From Tupaia tana (taxonomy: Eukaryota; Chordata; Mammalia; Scandentia; Tupaiidae), in the NCBI GenBank assembly GCA_026018925.1, contig JAKSZU010000012.1:31552055-31616054 (forward strand): DNA of 64,000 nt, in the 5' to 3' direction. A model generated the notes under the pieces. It searched no databases. It worked only from the letters and a program-made list of their open reading frames with translations, and had not been told where the DNA came from. The position numbers and the translations under genes are program-made. Numbering within the stretch: position 1 is the stretch's first letter; every line of letters begins with the position of its first letter. Below, one piece after another: positions 10,811 to 22,167 of the stretch.

Positions 10811-11062
10811 GGGACCAGCAGATGGTATAATGGTTACATTGCTGAACTCCCACATAGTCAACCACGGTTTGAATCCTGGACTTGGTGACTTAAAACCCAC
10901 ACCAGGTGTGTGTGCATGCATGCCCAAGATCCTGAGAGGAGAATAGAGGAGAAGAGATTGCGGCATGCCCCCCGCCCCGGGGTGTAATTTCTTGCTCTCT
11001 ATCTCTCTGTCTCTCCACACATACCCTATAGCAAAAATCTTTCCCCCCCCCTCCAAAAAATA
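10811..11062 (+). mobile_element. SINE-1
   Basis: Forward copy from 'gggaccagcagatggtataa' through 'gagaggagaatagaggagaa' to 'ccctatagcaaaaatctttc'. Confidence 0.88.
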
Positions 11063-11469
11063 GAAAAGGAAAAGAAAAACATCTCACAAAGCAGGGAGGG
11101 AATCCAGACAAGTCTCGGGACGCACAATTTTGCCATGGTCCACAGCGGTCTTACTACTACATGGGTTGAGAGCAGGTGGAGTGGAGGAGAGCTAAAGGAT
11201 ACACAGGAATAGAATGCGGGCTGGAAAGGAGCTCAAAGATTACATTGTTGGTATAACTCTTTCATTCGACCAGTGGGATGGATTTCTCCCACAGGGAGAA
11301 AATTACTTACCCAAGGTCTCAGCTCCTCACCCTGCTAGGAGCAGCAACCAGGTACCCTTACTCCCCTCCCACAGACCTCCCCACTTTAAGTTCCCTGCTA
11401 CCTGGAGGGCAGGGTCTAAATTGCCATGCAGACTCCTCTAGATGTGACCCTGCCTCTGGGCCCATCTCT
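11063..11469. other. KCNE3 intron, no feature recognised
   Basis: Nothing recognised. Purine-rich at the left edge, next to the SINE tail. Confidence 0.5.
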
Positions 11470-11830
11470 CCACAGCTGTCTCCAGGCCCCATGCCCATGA
11501 CAAGCTACAGGCATCCCTCTTGCCTTTGTTCCTGCTGTCTTCTTAGGTAGGAACTCCCTCCCACCGGCAAACTCCTACTCATCCCTCAAGGCCTAGTCCC
11601 ATGTCACTTCGGTAGCTCCTTTCTTGAGAATCCTTTCTTCACTTCCTAATCAGATTCTCCTGACTGCTCCCAAAGTGCTTTGCACAAAGCCCCATTAGAG
11701 CACTGTGATGTGCTGAAATTGTGTGTGTAAATATCTATTAAACCGTGCACTGTGTGGTATGAGGGCAGGGACCCGTATCTCATTTTTTTTTTAAATTCCA
11801 CAGGACTGAGTACATAACAGGCACTCATTA
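11470..11830 (+). repeat. L2 3' end
   Basis: 'ggcaaactcctactcatccc', 'aggcctagtcccatgtcact', 'tgagggcagggaccc' and the end 'aggcactcattaataaatga' follow the L2 3' region in order. Confidence 0.8.
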
Positions 11831-11841
11831 ATAAATGAATC

Positions 11842-12105
11842 AGGCCAGCTAGGTGCTGTGGAGATTGAGGCAGCTGGGTCCCACTGGCCAACTGCACTGG
11901 TCAAGTCCAGGACTCGGTGACCTGAAGAACATACAAGGCACTTGTACATGTATGCCCAAAATCCTGAGAGGAGAGTGGAGGTGAAGAGATTACAGTGTGG
12001 ACATCCCCCCCAGAAGAGTCTTCTCATTTTCTCTTTCTCTCTCTCCTCTACCTCCAATGAGTGTATGCACCCTTTGCCACATTAAATAAATAAATAAATA
12101 CAAGG
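11842..12105 (+). mobile_element. SINE-1, old copy
   Basis: A full forward copy with an (aaat)n tail, flanked by a perfect duplication 'ataaatgaatc' (11831-11841 and 12106-12116). The insertion is in the L2 3' end. Confidence 0.85.
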
Positions 12106-12116
12106 ATAAATGAATC

Positions 12117-12545
12117 CATGCTTCTTCTAAAAAAGCACCCTCCCTGCCCCACGCACACATACACATTCATGAAAACAGCTTACAATACTTAAAAAGCAAT
12201 TTCGAGGCAGGGCAAAACAGATTCCATTAGGTCTGGGAAAGAAGAGGCTCAAAGAAAAGACTCCATCTCAGTCAGGTGGGGGCTCTCGGGTGGGCGGGCG
12301 GTGAGGGAGGATTTCTAAGCCTCCTTTGAAATCTCAGAGGCTCCCTGTATCTGAACCCATTCAATCCAAAGGGCAAACATTCTTGGCCCCAAAGCACCAG
12401 CAATGGCTTTGTAATCTTCTTCCCTGTGTACCTAGCCAGGGTGCGGCCACACACACCCACCCCCTGCACACACACAGTCCAAGTCCCGGCTACTCGGCCG
12501 GTGAGCTTGCCTTTCAAGTCTGCCTTTCATGATTCCAATCTTGGC
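12117..12545. other. KCNE3 intron, no feature recognised
   Basis: Nothing recognised in this stretch apart from a short CA-rich tract near 12450-12477. Confidence 0.5.
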
Positions 12546-12660
12546 TGTATGCTTGGCTTTGTGACCTTGAACCTTGCATTTATTTCCTCTGAGTCCCATC
12601 TAGAAAATGGGGATGATTAATCTTGCCCTGCTTGCCTCACACGAGAACGGGTGGAGACAA
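12545..12660 (+). repeat. MIR
   Basis: 'ttgtgaccttgaaccttgc', 'tttcctctgagtcccatcta' and 'gaaaatggggatgattaatc' match the MIR core in order. Confidence 0.7.
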
Positions 12661-12694
12661 AGGATGGAAAAGTGGTTTGGAAATTGCAAACATA

Positions 12695-12942
12695 GGGCCA
12701 GCTCTGTAACGCTATGGCTAAGCACTGTGCATTGGGCGCGAGGTCCCACCTACCGACAGTGCTTTAAAACCTGGCTCAGGTGGCTTGAAAAGCACACTGG
12801 GCATGGTGCTCAAATCCTGACAGGATGGAGAAAGAGAGAAAAAACGATTGTAGTGTAGCTGCATCCTACTGGGGTACTTTTTTTTTTCTCTCCAGAGAGC
12901 ACTTGTGCCCTCTGGCAATTAAAAAAATAATTTCTTTTAAAG
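12695..12942 (+). mobile_element. SINE-1, old copy
   Basis: Forward copy 'gggccagctctgtaacgcta' to 'ccctctggcaattaaaaaaa', flanked by 'ttgcaaacata' at 12684-12694 and 12943-12953. Confidence 0.85.
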
Positions 12943-12967
12943 TTGCAAACATAAAAGATGATTATTG

Positions 12968-13230
12968 AGGCCAGCAGGTGGTGTAGTGGTTAAGGTGCTG
13001 GACTCCCATATACCTGTCCACAGTTCAAGTCCCAGACCCAAAGACTTGAAAACCATGCCAAGCACGTGTATGGGTACCCCAAATCCCCAGAGAAGACTGG
13101 AAGAGAGGGGACTGCAGTGTGGCCATCCCCCCGGGGGGTGATTTCTCACTTTTCCCTTCTCTGCCTCTCTCCAGCGAGTGCACACAGCCTATGGCAAAAA
13201 CCTTTTAAAAATGCTTTTTAACAAAAATGA
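12968..13230 (+). mobile_element. SINE-1
   Basis: A forward copy immediately following the previous one. Flanks 'aaaagatgattattg' (12953-12967) and 'aaaagatgactactg' (13231-13245) form the duplication with two changes. Confidence 0.87.
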
Positions 13231-13245
13231 AAAAGATGACTACTG

Positions 13246-14179
13246 GGCGGCCTGGTCTCGCTGTTTCCTCTTCTGTCTTGTGTTCCCCCCTTGTAGCCCA
13301 CCGTTTCCAAGAACGGCCATCTCTAAATACTTACCTCCTTCAGCAGCCGTCCTTATCTCCCACCCTCACGGATGATCCCTGCAGTCCCCGACCAGTTAGG
13401 GCTACCACTCTGGGACCCTGTAGTTGGTGAACACCCCGTTCGGGAATCCTGGCTGTGCTCCTGCCCCATGTTTAGTTCATATCTAGCCATGTGTCCTGGT
13501 TATGACACTTCTCCACTCTGGGCCACATTTTCCTCACGTGTAGGACAGGGCTTCTTGTCTTGCCTCCCTCTAAGAAAGTATTTTGAATGCTCATAGGTGA
13601 AGTTTATAAAAGAAACGTGCTTTGAGAAGTGTGGAAGGAGGGGGGTTTGTGCAAAGGCTTTGTTTATCATCTCAAGGAGTTAAAAACCCAAACAAAACAA
13701 CCTGAAGGCGCCTGCACAGCCCCCTGACCCTCTACAAAGTGACTGAGTGTCAGGAGACCATGGGGGCTTCTGTATATACACACACATGGAGTGGGGAGAG
13801 CCCTGGGCTAGGAGGAGGAAGCTGGGTTCTGACCCGTCTGGTCATTGGGGTGACCCTAGACAGGTTATCACTGCCTGGGGGAGAAGGGGGATTAGGGGAT
13901 GCTCTTGGGGCGGCCTAAGCCGAAAGGCTGACAAACTGTCACCTACTTTCTAGATGAGCCATCCGCAGGGCTGGTCTCCCTTCGCCTCTATGTCCCGTGG
14001 GGTGGTGGGCGACAGGGGCAGGAGGCCCGTTTAACGGGTGGGTCCCAGGAGAAGAAGCACAAAGCAGGGAGCAGGTGATGACCGGCTCAGGGTTACACAA
14101 CCCGTAAACGATTAGCGATTAGCTCGGAGCCTAGAACTTGGCTGCCAGCGGCAGGAGATGCCCCTAACGCCCTAGTGCT
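13246..14179. other. Unique sequence with MIR remnants, upstream part of KCNE3 intron
   Basis: A MIR-like core is visible at about 13436-13600 (see next entry) and weaker MIR-like motifs at 13800-13960 and 14085-14150. Otherwise unassigned. GC content rises toward the CpG island. Confidence 0.45.
13436..13600 (+). repeat. MIR fragment
   Basis: 'atcctggctgtgctcctgc', 'ctgggccacattttcctca' and 'gtgtaggacagggcttcttg' follow MIR with moderate divergence. Confidence 0.5.
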
Positions 14180-15330
14180 TTCGGCGGGCCTGGGTGGGGC
14201 AGGGTGAGCGCACAGCGGAGAACAGAACGCCGCAAGTCACCTCCGCAGAACAGCAAACAGGCTGGCTGGGTCCTGGACAGTCTTTTCCACCTGTGCGCTC
14301 TGTGCCGACTCGCGGGTGTCGGCTTGCAAATCTGTGGGCGCCGAGGAGCTTTAAGCCGTCGGCAGGTGATGGTGAGTGCCGGCTCAAGTCCCCACGGTTT
14401 CCAGGTGGGGCGTGCAAGGAGTCCGGCTAGCTCCCGATTCCCACGTGCTGCCCGGGGATCCCTGAGTAGGCCAGGGAAGGATCCGCTCCAGTTGCCCCCC
14501 CCCCCATCTCGGGTCGGCGGTCTCGGAGAACAAGCCTCAGCCGTCGGTGGGAGACTCCCTATTGCCACCCGACCGCGGCTCAGCTTCCCAGCCCTGTAGC
14601 TGCACCTCACCTGCCTGTGGGCGAGGCTCCGAGGGCCTCTGCTCACGCCGCGCTCTCGGCTGGGAGATGGCAGGGCGCGGCTCCCCTGAGCGCTCCGCGG
14701 TGCCCACCACGCCGCGCGCCCTCCAGCTCTGTGCTCGCCCCAGCGCTGCGCTCCCTTTTCCTCCCCCAGGGCGTCCCCTCCCACCGCCCAGCCCGGCCCC
14801 CAGCACACCCACTTCTCCCTAGGCCTTTTGGGGAGCCTCCGCCCAACACTTGGCCTCACCCTCTGTGGGCTCCGACCCTTCCGCCCCCTGCGGCGCTGCT
14901 TCCTGAACTTGAGACCGAATGCCTCTGGCTGCTTTGGCGCAGCTAGCAGGGCAAGAAGCGGATCACCAGAACGCCAAGCGAACCCGCGCGCCGGAGAAAC
15001 CAGGCGAGGCCCGCCTGGCTGAGAGCTCCTGGGCAAGTCACGGCCGCTCGCTAGACGTGGCTTCCTCGCTGTCAGATGCGCACAGCTCCTACATGCATTC
15101 TTCACAGGCTCGCGGGTGGGGACAGATGAGATCCGGAGGGTCCCTGGAGGTCATCTGGGTCTAACACAAACCGTATCCGGGCCGGGTGCTGAGCCAGAGT
15201 GGTTCAAGAACCTGCGCCCCTCATCCAGCAAGGCGGCCGCAGAGTTCACGATCCCTGCGCCACTGTCCCGCCTTAGCCCGGCGACAGTCCCCTGCCGCCA
15301 AACCTCAGGCCCTCACACCTGACCAGCCGC
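14180..15330 (-). promoter_or_regulatory. KCNE3: CpG island, likely KCNE3 promoter and first exon
   Basis: About 1.1 kb of GC-rich sequence with dense CpG ('gccgcgctctcggctggg', 'cgctccgcggtgcccacc', 'aagcgaacccgcgcgccgg'), unlike the CpG-poor surroundings. It lies about 7 kb upstream of the KCNE3 coding exon, where a non-coding first exon is expected. A candidate minus-strand donor 'caggtgaggtgc' has its exon edge at 14611. A stop-free minus-strand frame of 313 codons here is explained by high GC and has no protein-family signature. Assignment to KCNE3 is by position, not by transcript evidence. Confidence 0.55.
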
Positions 15331-15798
15331 ACCTCACTGCGTCTGTCCTAGAACTCTCTCTATTTTCTGGCCACGAGGCCCTCACTCAAACTGTTGCTTC
15401 CTTGTTGGCGACACTGCATGTTCCAGAAGAGAAGCAACAGGGACAGCTTGGAGTGAGAGCCAGGGCACTGGGCAGGGGGATGGACAGCAGCAGGAAGTGT
15501 TGTCTCAGGGACAGTGGGAGCCTCTGAGCAATCAATCACAAACTCATTTCCTTGCAAACAAACCTGCTGCAGGATATCAACGTGCATACCTTAATCACAG
15601 AATCCCAGGGTCTCTCTAAGAAGTGGTTATCATTTTAAAAAGGTCTACTGCACGGTGGGCATTTCACACAAAATTGCTGGTCTTCATCAAAACTCATCTT
15701 TTCTACGTCATTTGACCCAGCTGTTCCTTTTTCTGGGTGGAGATCACCTCTCAGGGAAGCCACACTGACCACGCAGGCATACAGTTTCAATTTTCAGC
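15331..15798. other. Intergenic, no feature recognised
   Basis: Nothing recognised. CpG density falls away quickly after 15330. Confidence 0.5.
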
Positions 15799-16065
15799 CT
15801 GGCCAGCCAGTGGTGTGGAGGTGAAGGCAGTTGGATCCCACCGGCCAACTGTGCTGTTCAAGTCCTGGGCTGGTGGCTTGAGAAACACTCCAGGCATATG
15901 TGTGAGTGTGCCCAAAACCCCCAAAGGCAAATAGAGGAGAAAGGATCGTGGTATGGTCGTCCCCCTTTGAGGGATGATTTCTCACTTTCCTTGTGGCTGT
16001 CTGTCCCTCTGTCTCTCTTTCTCTCCCTCTCTCTCTGTTTCCAGCCAGCATGCCTAACCAAAATT
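15799..16065 (+). mobile_element. SINE-1, old copy
   Basis: Forward copy with head 'ggccagccagtggtgtggag', body 'aggcaaatagaggagaaagg' and a long pyrimidine tract. The tail is truncated ('cagcatgcctaacc'). Confidence 0.8.
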
Positions 16066-16286
16066 AGAAATTTTAAGTCTAGCCGAAAAACACCTAGGGA
16101 GCTTGTTCTAGTAAAAGAGCCTTGGGCTCCACTCCAGAGGTTCTGATTTAGGAGACACGGACTAGAGCTCATGTCTCAGCATTTTTAAACAAGATTACCA
16201 AACACCAGGGACTCTGATTCAAATGGCTCTTGAGTCCAGCCTTCAGGGACTAGCCCTGGCTCATCAGGGCTCCTTCCCAGATCCTG

Positions 16287-16303
16287 CCCCCCCCCCCCCC
16301 CCC
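16287..16303. repeat. Poly-C tract (17)
   Basis: Uninterrupted C17 run in unassigned sequence. Confidence 0.9.
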
Positions 16304-16443
16304 GCCTTGCACTTACTCCATAGGGCTATTTATTACAGTTGTTGAAAGTAAAGACAGCGTTAGTTTTAATAAAATGCTAGAATCCTAGGCTTAGAATCAT
16401 ATGACAGTGGCATTCCAGGATCATTTAGTGATAGAACCCAAGT

Positions 16444-16540
16444 TGATTGGGCAGGTGGCATGGTGATTAAGGCATTGGAGACTCCCACATGGGCGACCAC
16501 AGTTCGAGTCAGGAACATGGTGGCTTGCTTTCTCACTTTC
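16444..16540 (+). mobile_element. SINE-1s (short form), truncated
   Basis: The head 'gggcaggtggcatggtgatt' joins 'ggtggcttgctttctcactt' directly. The 3' end is lost near the following SINE-2. Confidence 0.75.
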
Positions 16541-16569
16541 CCTCCTGAACAGGTTCTCAGGACACGATC

Positions 16570-16714
16570 CTCCCCCAAGCTTTCCAGCCAGTCAAGATCA
16601 CAGGCTCATGCACACCTGGTGTCTACAAACTGACCAGGAACGAACCCGAATCTTCCATAGGGCTTCCAGCACTGCAGAGTGCTGCACTGCCTCTGTGCCA
16701 CTGCTGCTGGGCCC
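16570..16714 (-). mobile_element. SINE-2, partial
   Basis: 'gccagtcaagatcacaggc', 'accaggaacgaacccgaatc' and 'tgctgcactgcctctgtgcc' follow the SINE-2 order in reverse. Confidence 0.6.
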
Positions 16715-16829
16715 ACCTATCTACAAGTTCTAATCCTTTTCCTGTCCTCCTTCTCTCCTTCCCCTTCCCAGCCTTGTTTTTCAACCCCTAACCTGATAAT
16801 TCTGTTATATGTAATTTACTCACTTTTCT

Positions 16830-17074
16830 TTCTTTTATAATTGATAAAGGGCATGTATGCTTGCCGAAGAAAGAGAAACAGAGAGGAAGAGGAGAAAGCA
16901 CCCCGCAACAGGACATGGTCACACCGCAATCTCTTCTCCCTTTCTCCCCTGTCAGAGTTTGGGGCACGCACCCACACGCACACAGTGTGTTTTTCAAGCA
17001 GCCAGGCCGAGATTTGGACTGTGGGAGGTCTAGTGGGATTCAGCTTCCTTTAACCACCAGATGATGGGCTGGCC
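16830..17074 (-). mobile_element. SINE-1, old copy
   Basis: Reverse copy with 'gataaagggcatgtatgctt', body, and head complement 'ccagatgatgggctggccc'. Confidence 0.8.
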
Positions 17075-17419
17075 CTTGGCTTAATCTTTAGATGTTGTTC
17101 TTGCTGCATCTTCAACTGAGGCTCACACTCCTGTCAGCCTTATTTTAGAGCTCTCCCTTATTCTGGATTCTCGTAGCCACCTCCTTTTCTTTCCCTTTGA
17201 GGCCTAGAAACAGTAATGATACTCAAGCACATAAAGCCCGAGGTATTTCATGCCCCCTGGTGGTTCCCCCTCTCCCTGGCCATCTCTCAACAGAGCCTCC
17301 TTAAATACGGATAGGAGGGGGCCATCTGTTCCTGCCGGAACCTGCCCGTTTTCTGAACTCCTGCAGCGCTCAAGTTTCTTCTTTTCTTCTCCTTCTCCTT
17401 TCTTCTTCTTCTTCTTAGA
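17075..17419. other. Intergenic, no feature recognised
   Basis: Nothing recognised. Pyrimidine-rich (CTT)n at the right edge, next to the SINE tail. Confidence 0.5.
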
Positions 17420-17654
17420 TTCATTTATTTATTTATTCTACTGCCAGAGGGTGCATGCATTTCTAGACCTGGTGGCTGGAGAGGAGAAAGCATGGCCATA
17501 CTGCACGCCCTTCTCCATTTCTCCATCCAGTTGAGATTTGGGGCACTCGCACACATGTGCCTAGTGTTTTTCAGGCCTCTAGGACTGGGACTCCAACTGC
17601 AACCAGCAGTGTGGACTCTGTCTCCCTTAAGCACAGGCTCTGGGACCGGTCCCC
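17420..17654 (-). mobile_element. SINE-1, old copy
   Basis: Reverse copy with 'ctactgccagagggtgcatg', 'ctccatccagttgagatttg' and head complement 'gctctgggaccggtcccc'. Confidence 0.78.
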
Positions 17655-17828
17655 CTTGCTTCCTTTAATACAACACTTACCATTCTGAGTTTTCAGTGTC
17701 TACTTTATTTGTTGACTCCGTACCAGGAACGTAAGCTCCTTGAGGGTGCTTAGACATTCCCAGCACCCAGCCTAGCATAGAGTAGACCTTAGTAAGAATT
17801 TGATGAATACATAAATGAATGAATGATG
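17655..17828 (+). repeat. L2 3' end
   Basis: 'acgtaagctccttgagggtg', 'cattcccagcacccagccta' and 'aatttgatgaatacataaat' are the L2 3' terminal motifs in order. Confidence 0.75.
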
Positions 17829-18013
17829 ATCGTGAAAGGGAAGATCACTAGAAATTATATTATTGGAGAATGCTTCTAAGAAGAGCTAGAACCTGGGAAT
17901 GCCTTGAAGGACAGCTTTCTGAATCTTGGCCAGTCCACTGAGCATCACACTAATACATCTAGCAACTTATTTGATATGTCAATTGGGATAACACATTGGG
18001 GCTAGAACACCCC

Positions 18014-18018
<5 letters not shown>

Positions 18019-18045
<27 letters not shown>

Positions 18046-18288
18046 TTAAGAGAGAGAGATTTTTGCTATAGGGAGCATGTACTCACCAGAGAGACAGAAA
18101 GCAAGAAATCATCCCCTAGGGGGGATGGCTATGCCACATCCCTTCTCCTTCATTCTCCTCTCAGGATCTTGTGCATGCATGCACATGCACCCAAACATGA
18201 ATTTTAAATCACCGGGTCCAGGATTTGAACCACAGTGGACGAGTTGGGAGTTTAGCAACATAACCATTACACCATCTGCTGTTTCCCC
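18019..18288 (-). mobile_element. SINE-1
   Basis: Reverse copy preceded by C and T runs, with 'atttttgctatagggagcat' and head complement 'catctgctgtttcccc'. A weak duplication 'gggcYagaac' flanks it. Confidence 0.87.
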
Positions 18289-18939
18289 GGGCCAGAACTC
18301 TTGATTTCTCTCCCTGGCTCCCTCAGTCTTCCATCTCTTAGTCAATGGACCATCAGGCTTGGATTAATCCACAACTGTGGATTAGGGCTGTGTGTGTCCC
18401 AGTGTCCTGGCAGGAAAGAGATGGCTCCCTGAAACTGGGTAATTTGGAGAGTGTGTGAGGAAGGTTTAAGAAACCAGCAGAGACTAGTGCAGTATGCCTG
18501 GCTCACAGTGGTGGGGAGGGACATCACAGCTAGGCTCAGGGGCAGGGGAGGAAGGAATTACTGAAACCCAGAGAGGAGAGAGAAGGGAAGATGACTGGGC
18601 TGGAGCTGGGGCTTTGGGTACAAGCTACCACCACCCACACGGCCAGCAGAGAGGGAGCCTGGGGAATACATACCAACTCCTCCCTCCCTGCTTCCGCCCT
18701 GGGGTCTCTTACCACTGTCCCCCCATTGCCATGACCTAGGTGAAGCTGGAGAGCAAGAAGGCCATGGTGGGTGGAGGAACAAGCAGAAGGACCATAGCCA
18801 GGCAGTGGCAACAGATGAATGGGTCCTCCCCCTTCCTTCTTAGCTACTCTGGCAAGGGGTGGTAGGCAGGAGGAAGAGGCCTAAGGAACATGGGAGGAGA
18901 CTGTGAGCCCAGGTTGCTCACCCTAGACAGGGGAAAGAG
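18289..18939. other. Intergenic, no feature recognised
   Basis: Nothing recognised. Open frames on both strands are short and without family signature. Confidence 0.5.
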
Positions 18940-19200
18940 GACAGTTTTCAGCTCCTCTAATACCCACATGTTCTCTGCCACCTCCAGGCCTTTGCCTGGG
19001 CTGATGCTGTTCTCTCTGCCTGGAACACCTTAGCCTGGGGTTGGCGGACTCAAGCTTAGATGCTACCTCCTCCCTGAAACCTCCCCTGTGCTAAATTAGA
19101 TGTTCTTGTCTGTGCCCCCTGCTCCCGACCCATCTACTTTCCCCTTCTTTGCATGTATCATCCTGGTATAAATCTCTGCTCTAGGGGAGAGCACTGTCCT
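18940..19200 (+). repeat. L2 3' region
   Basis: 'aggcctttgcctgggctgat', 'ctctctgcctggaacacctt' and 'gatgctacctcctccctgaa' follow L2 in order. Confidence 0.78.
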
Positions 19201-19547
19201 GTATGGGAAGAAAGGCCTGGACTTCATGAGCCTCTAAACTGCTGGGTAAACATTGCCCTCACCGGGGTCCCTCAGTCTGGGTGAGGCAGGGTGCAATGTG
19301 GCAGTATCAGGGGATGTCAGAGCACTGTCTGATCTTCTTTTGGTTCTGATCTTCCACCTCCAAAATCATCAAACATTCAGAAAATAAGCAAATTAGTCCT
19401 GCCACAGCCACAGGGGAAGAAGTGGTCGGCCGTGGGCATCACTGTCTGGGCCCTAGGCCAATCACTGCACACTTGGGGCCTCTGGTTCCTATCGGACCTG
19501 CAAATCTCACAGGGTTCCAGAGTGCAAATAAAGTCATGGCTGGGAAA
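19201..19547. other. Intergenic, no feature recognised
   Basis: Nothing recognised. Confidence 0.5.
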
Positions 19548-19774
19548 ACACTTTTGTAAGTTTGTTTATTTCTTCCTTGAGCATAAGAGAGAAAGAGAGA
19601 CAACACCCAACAGGGTATGGATACCGTGATCCATCCTCAGCCATTGCCAGCCCTGGAGCATGGGCAAGTGTGTGCCCAGTGTACTCAGGGAGGTCTCCAG
19701 ACTTGAACTGGGAACCTTCCTAGGTGGGATCGCCTTATAGAGCATTATGTTTCACCCTGCGTCCCTGTCTGGCC
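19548..19774 (-). mobile_element. SINE-2 copy
   Basis: The clearest SINE-2 copy: 'caacacccaacagggtatgg', 'cagccattgccagccctgg', 'ctcagggaggtctccagact', 'tgaactgggaaccttcctag' and 'tgtctggccccc' in order. Confidence 0.82.
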
Positions 19775-20485
19775 CCCTGGGAAGACACTCCAAAGGCTGT
19801 GAAGTGATTACCATTGCTTCCTCCTGAGACCAAGTTTTCTTGGAAGCAGGGCCAGGCCTCAGAGGTTTTTGATATTTGTAAACCCACAGCAGTCAACAAG
19901 GTAAGGTGGCAGCAAAACAAAACAAACAAGAGCATGGATGCGGACTTCGGTTTTACGTTTAGAGGAATGTGTTGGTAGCTAATTTGGATTTCCCCCAGAA
20001 GCAGACTCTGAGACAAGGTGCTCAGTGCAAGCGACTCACATGTGGAGTGGGGAGCGAGGGGGCAGAGTGGAGCCTGTAATAGTGACCCTATAACGAGGTG
20101 CCCCACTGGTGAACTTAGCCATGCCAGAGAACCACAGAGGCCAGAGTTACCCTCACAGGAGGTGGGGGGGAGCTGTCATTGGTTGAGGTCTGATCCTGGG
20201 GGACATTAACCCTTTAGTCCCTCCAGCCTGACCCACGAGCCAACAGCTCCTGCCTCTCCCAAAATCCTTAGACAAATGTGCAGATGCTGGCAGTTAGAGA
20301 TAACCCTGTGGTGCTGAAATGAAAAGGCCAGGGGAGTGTGCAAGGGGCACCTAGAGTGATAGTCAGAGCAAGACAGACACGTGAGTTCCCCAGACAGCTT
20401 CCCGCTCCCAGATTCACAGGATTTCCCTCCTGCCTGGAATATGCCTTGTCTTGTCTTTTCATCTTCCCCCAAATTCGTACCTTCT
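19775..20485. other. Intergenic, one unassigned ancient repeat possible
   Basis: The stretch 19985-20200 ('cccagaagcagactctgaga', 'tgtggagtggggagcgaggg') has the look of a dispersed mammalian repeat I cannot name. Otherwise nothing recognised. Confidence 0.4.
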
Positions 20486-20486
20486 T

Positions 20487-20738
20487 ATTTTTTTTGGAGG
20501 GAGGTTTTTGCTATAGGGCACGTGCTCTTGTCAGAAAGTCAAGAGACAGAAAGTGAGAAATCACCCCCCAGGGGGGATGGCCATGCCACAATCCCTTCTC
20601 CTCTATTCTCCTCTCAGGATCCTGGGCACGCATGCACACACGCCCGGCCTGAGTTTAAGCCACCGGGTCTAGGACTCGAACCACGGTCGACTACATGGGA
20701 GTCCAGCGACATAGCCATTATGCCAACTGCTGGTCCCC
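20487..20738 (-). mobile_element. SINE-1
   Basis: Reverse copy with 'ggtttttgctatagggcacg' and head complement 'gccaactgctggtcccc'. An imperfect duplication 'cgtaccttct' / 'cataccttct' flanks it. Confidence 0.88.
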
Positions 20739-21234
20739 AGACTCATACCTTCTAAGACTATAATGGACATCCAATGTCTTGGCCTGCCCAGAAGCCCTTC
20801 TTTTGGGAAGTGAACTCTGTTCTTTCTGAGTGGTCACCCCTCCCTCCTTGCCTCTCAGCCCACATGGTTCAGGTGGGGCTGAGCACCGCCTGCTGGTTCA
20901 AAGGGACCATGACCAGCCCTCCTTGGCACAACCATTTGTCCAAAATCTTTCCTGGGCTTTCTGCTGAAGGCATATAAAAATAGGGGTGGCTAAGCTCTAG
21001 GTTCCAAGTGTGGTTACCAGCACCAACTTCAGTACCACATAGGAGAGAGTGAAGCCAATTCAGAGGAAGCAGAGCTAAGGGACAGAGGGAGGGAAAAGAG
21101 CTGATGCCATTATTTGAGGCCCTGGATCACTCGGTGCCCGGTCTATCTCTAGGCCTTTGTAGCGGTAGGATCTCAAATATTGGCCTTTCATTTGAGGTAG
21201 TCTGAGCTGGTTTTCCTGTTACTTATAACCTCGA
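20739..21234. other. Intergenic, no feature recognised
   Basis: Nothing recognised. Confidence 0.5.
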
Positions 21235-21480
21235 GTCCAAACTAAGTCAGCATCTCTTAGGGCCTTTTCTGCCCTTCTCCTTCCTTTTAAGACTTACCAT
21301 TTCTCCCTTCATGTTCTCACAGTTGCCAACGCAAACTTCTCTCAGCACGTGGAACACTTTCTTGCACGTTTGTTTACAGGTGCCTCTCCTTCACAGGCTA
21401 CGAACCCTTTGAAGACAGGGACCAAGTCTGACCCCTCTCTCTATCCTCAGGGCCTAGACAGGCTGACCCCTTTACAATGG
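21235..21480 (+). repeat. L2 3' region
   Basis: 'gaaccctttgaagacaggga', 'ccaagtctgacccctctctc' and 'ctatcctcagggcctagaca' match the L2 3' end in order. Confidence 0.65.
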
Positions 21481-21619
21481 CCGTACATGGTATTATCTTA
21501 CCTTCGAGTTGCCAGGTTAAAGGCACATTAGCTGGAGGCTGCTAAGATGAGGGCAGTGGTGCAGGGTTTGAAGCCATGTTATGTGAAGAACAGAAGAAGA
21601 ATCAGAAATGTTTAACTTG

Positions 21620-21876
21620 TGGGTTCGGCCTGGTGGTTAAGAGAGCTGGATCTCACATGGCTGAATACATGGCTCAAATCCTGGCCATGGAGGCTTGAGA
21701 AAAACACCAGGCATGTATGTGTGTGTGTTCACCAAATCCTCATAGGATGGAGAGGTGAAGAAAAGATTGCTACAGGACCAGGCTTTAGGAGGGGAGCTTT
21801 CTCCCTTCCACTCCCTCTTTTTGTCTCTGATGAGCATATGTGCTCTTTGGCAAATTAAAAAGAGAGAGAGAGAGAC
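21620..21876 (+). mobile_element. SINE-1, old copy
   Basis: Forward copy from 'gggttcggcctggtggttaa' to 'tgctctttggcaaattaaaa' plus (GA)n. Confidence 0.82.
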
Positions 21877-22167
21877 CTCTTCTGAGAAAATTTCGATTCA
21901 ACAGATCATTTTTTGGGCACTTCCTCAGTGTGAGCCCTTGGCTGGAGACCATAGATAATATTTCTGCAGTCCCTGCCTGGGGGTTCACAGTTTGATGGTG
22001 TCGGATACCAAAACAAGGAACTATTACACAATATGGTGCTGTCAGTGCTGCCAGAGAGGAATGTAGGGTGTGGCCAGGGAAGGATGTCAGAGGACACCTT
22101 GAAGGCAGATTTCAGCTTAGAATGAGGAATCTTTCTAACAACCAGCACCATATAAAAATGGAAGGCT

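Noticed and set aside
14164..15105. Minus-strand open frame of 313 codons
   Set aside because: It lies wholly in the CpG island. High GC lowers stop frequency, the composition is low-complexity (R, G, P, S), overlapping frames are open on both strands, and no domain is recognisable.
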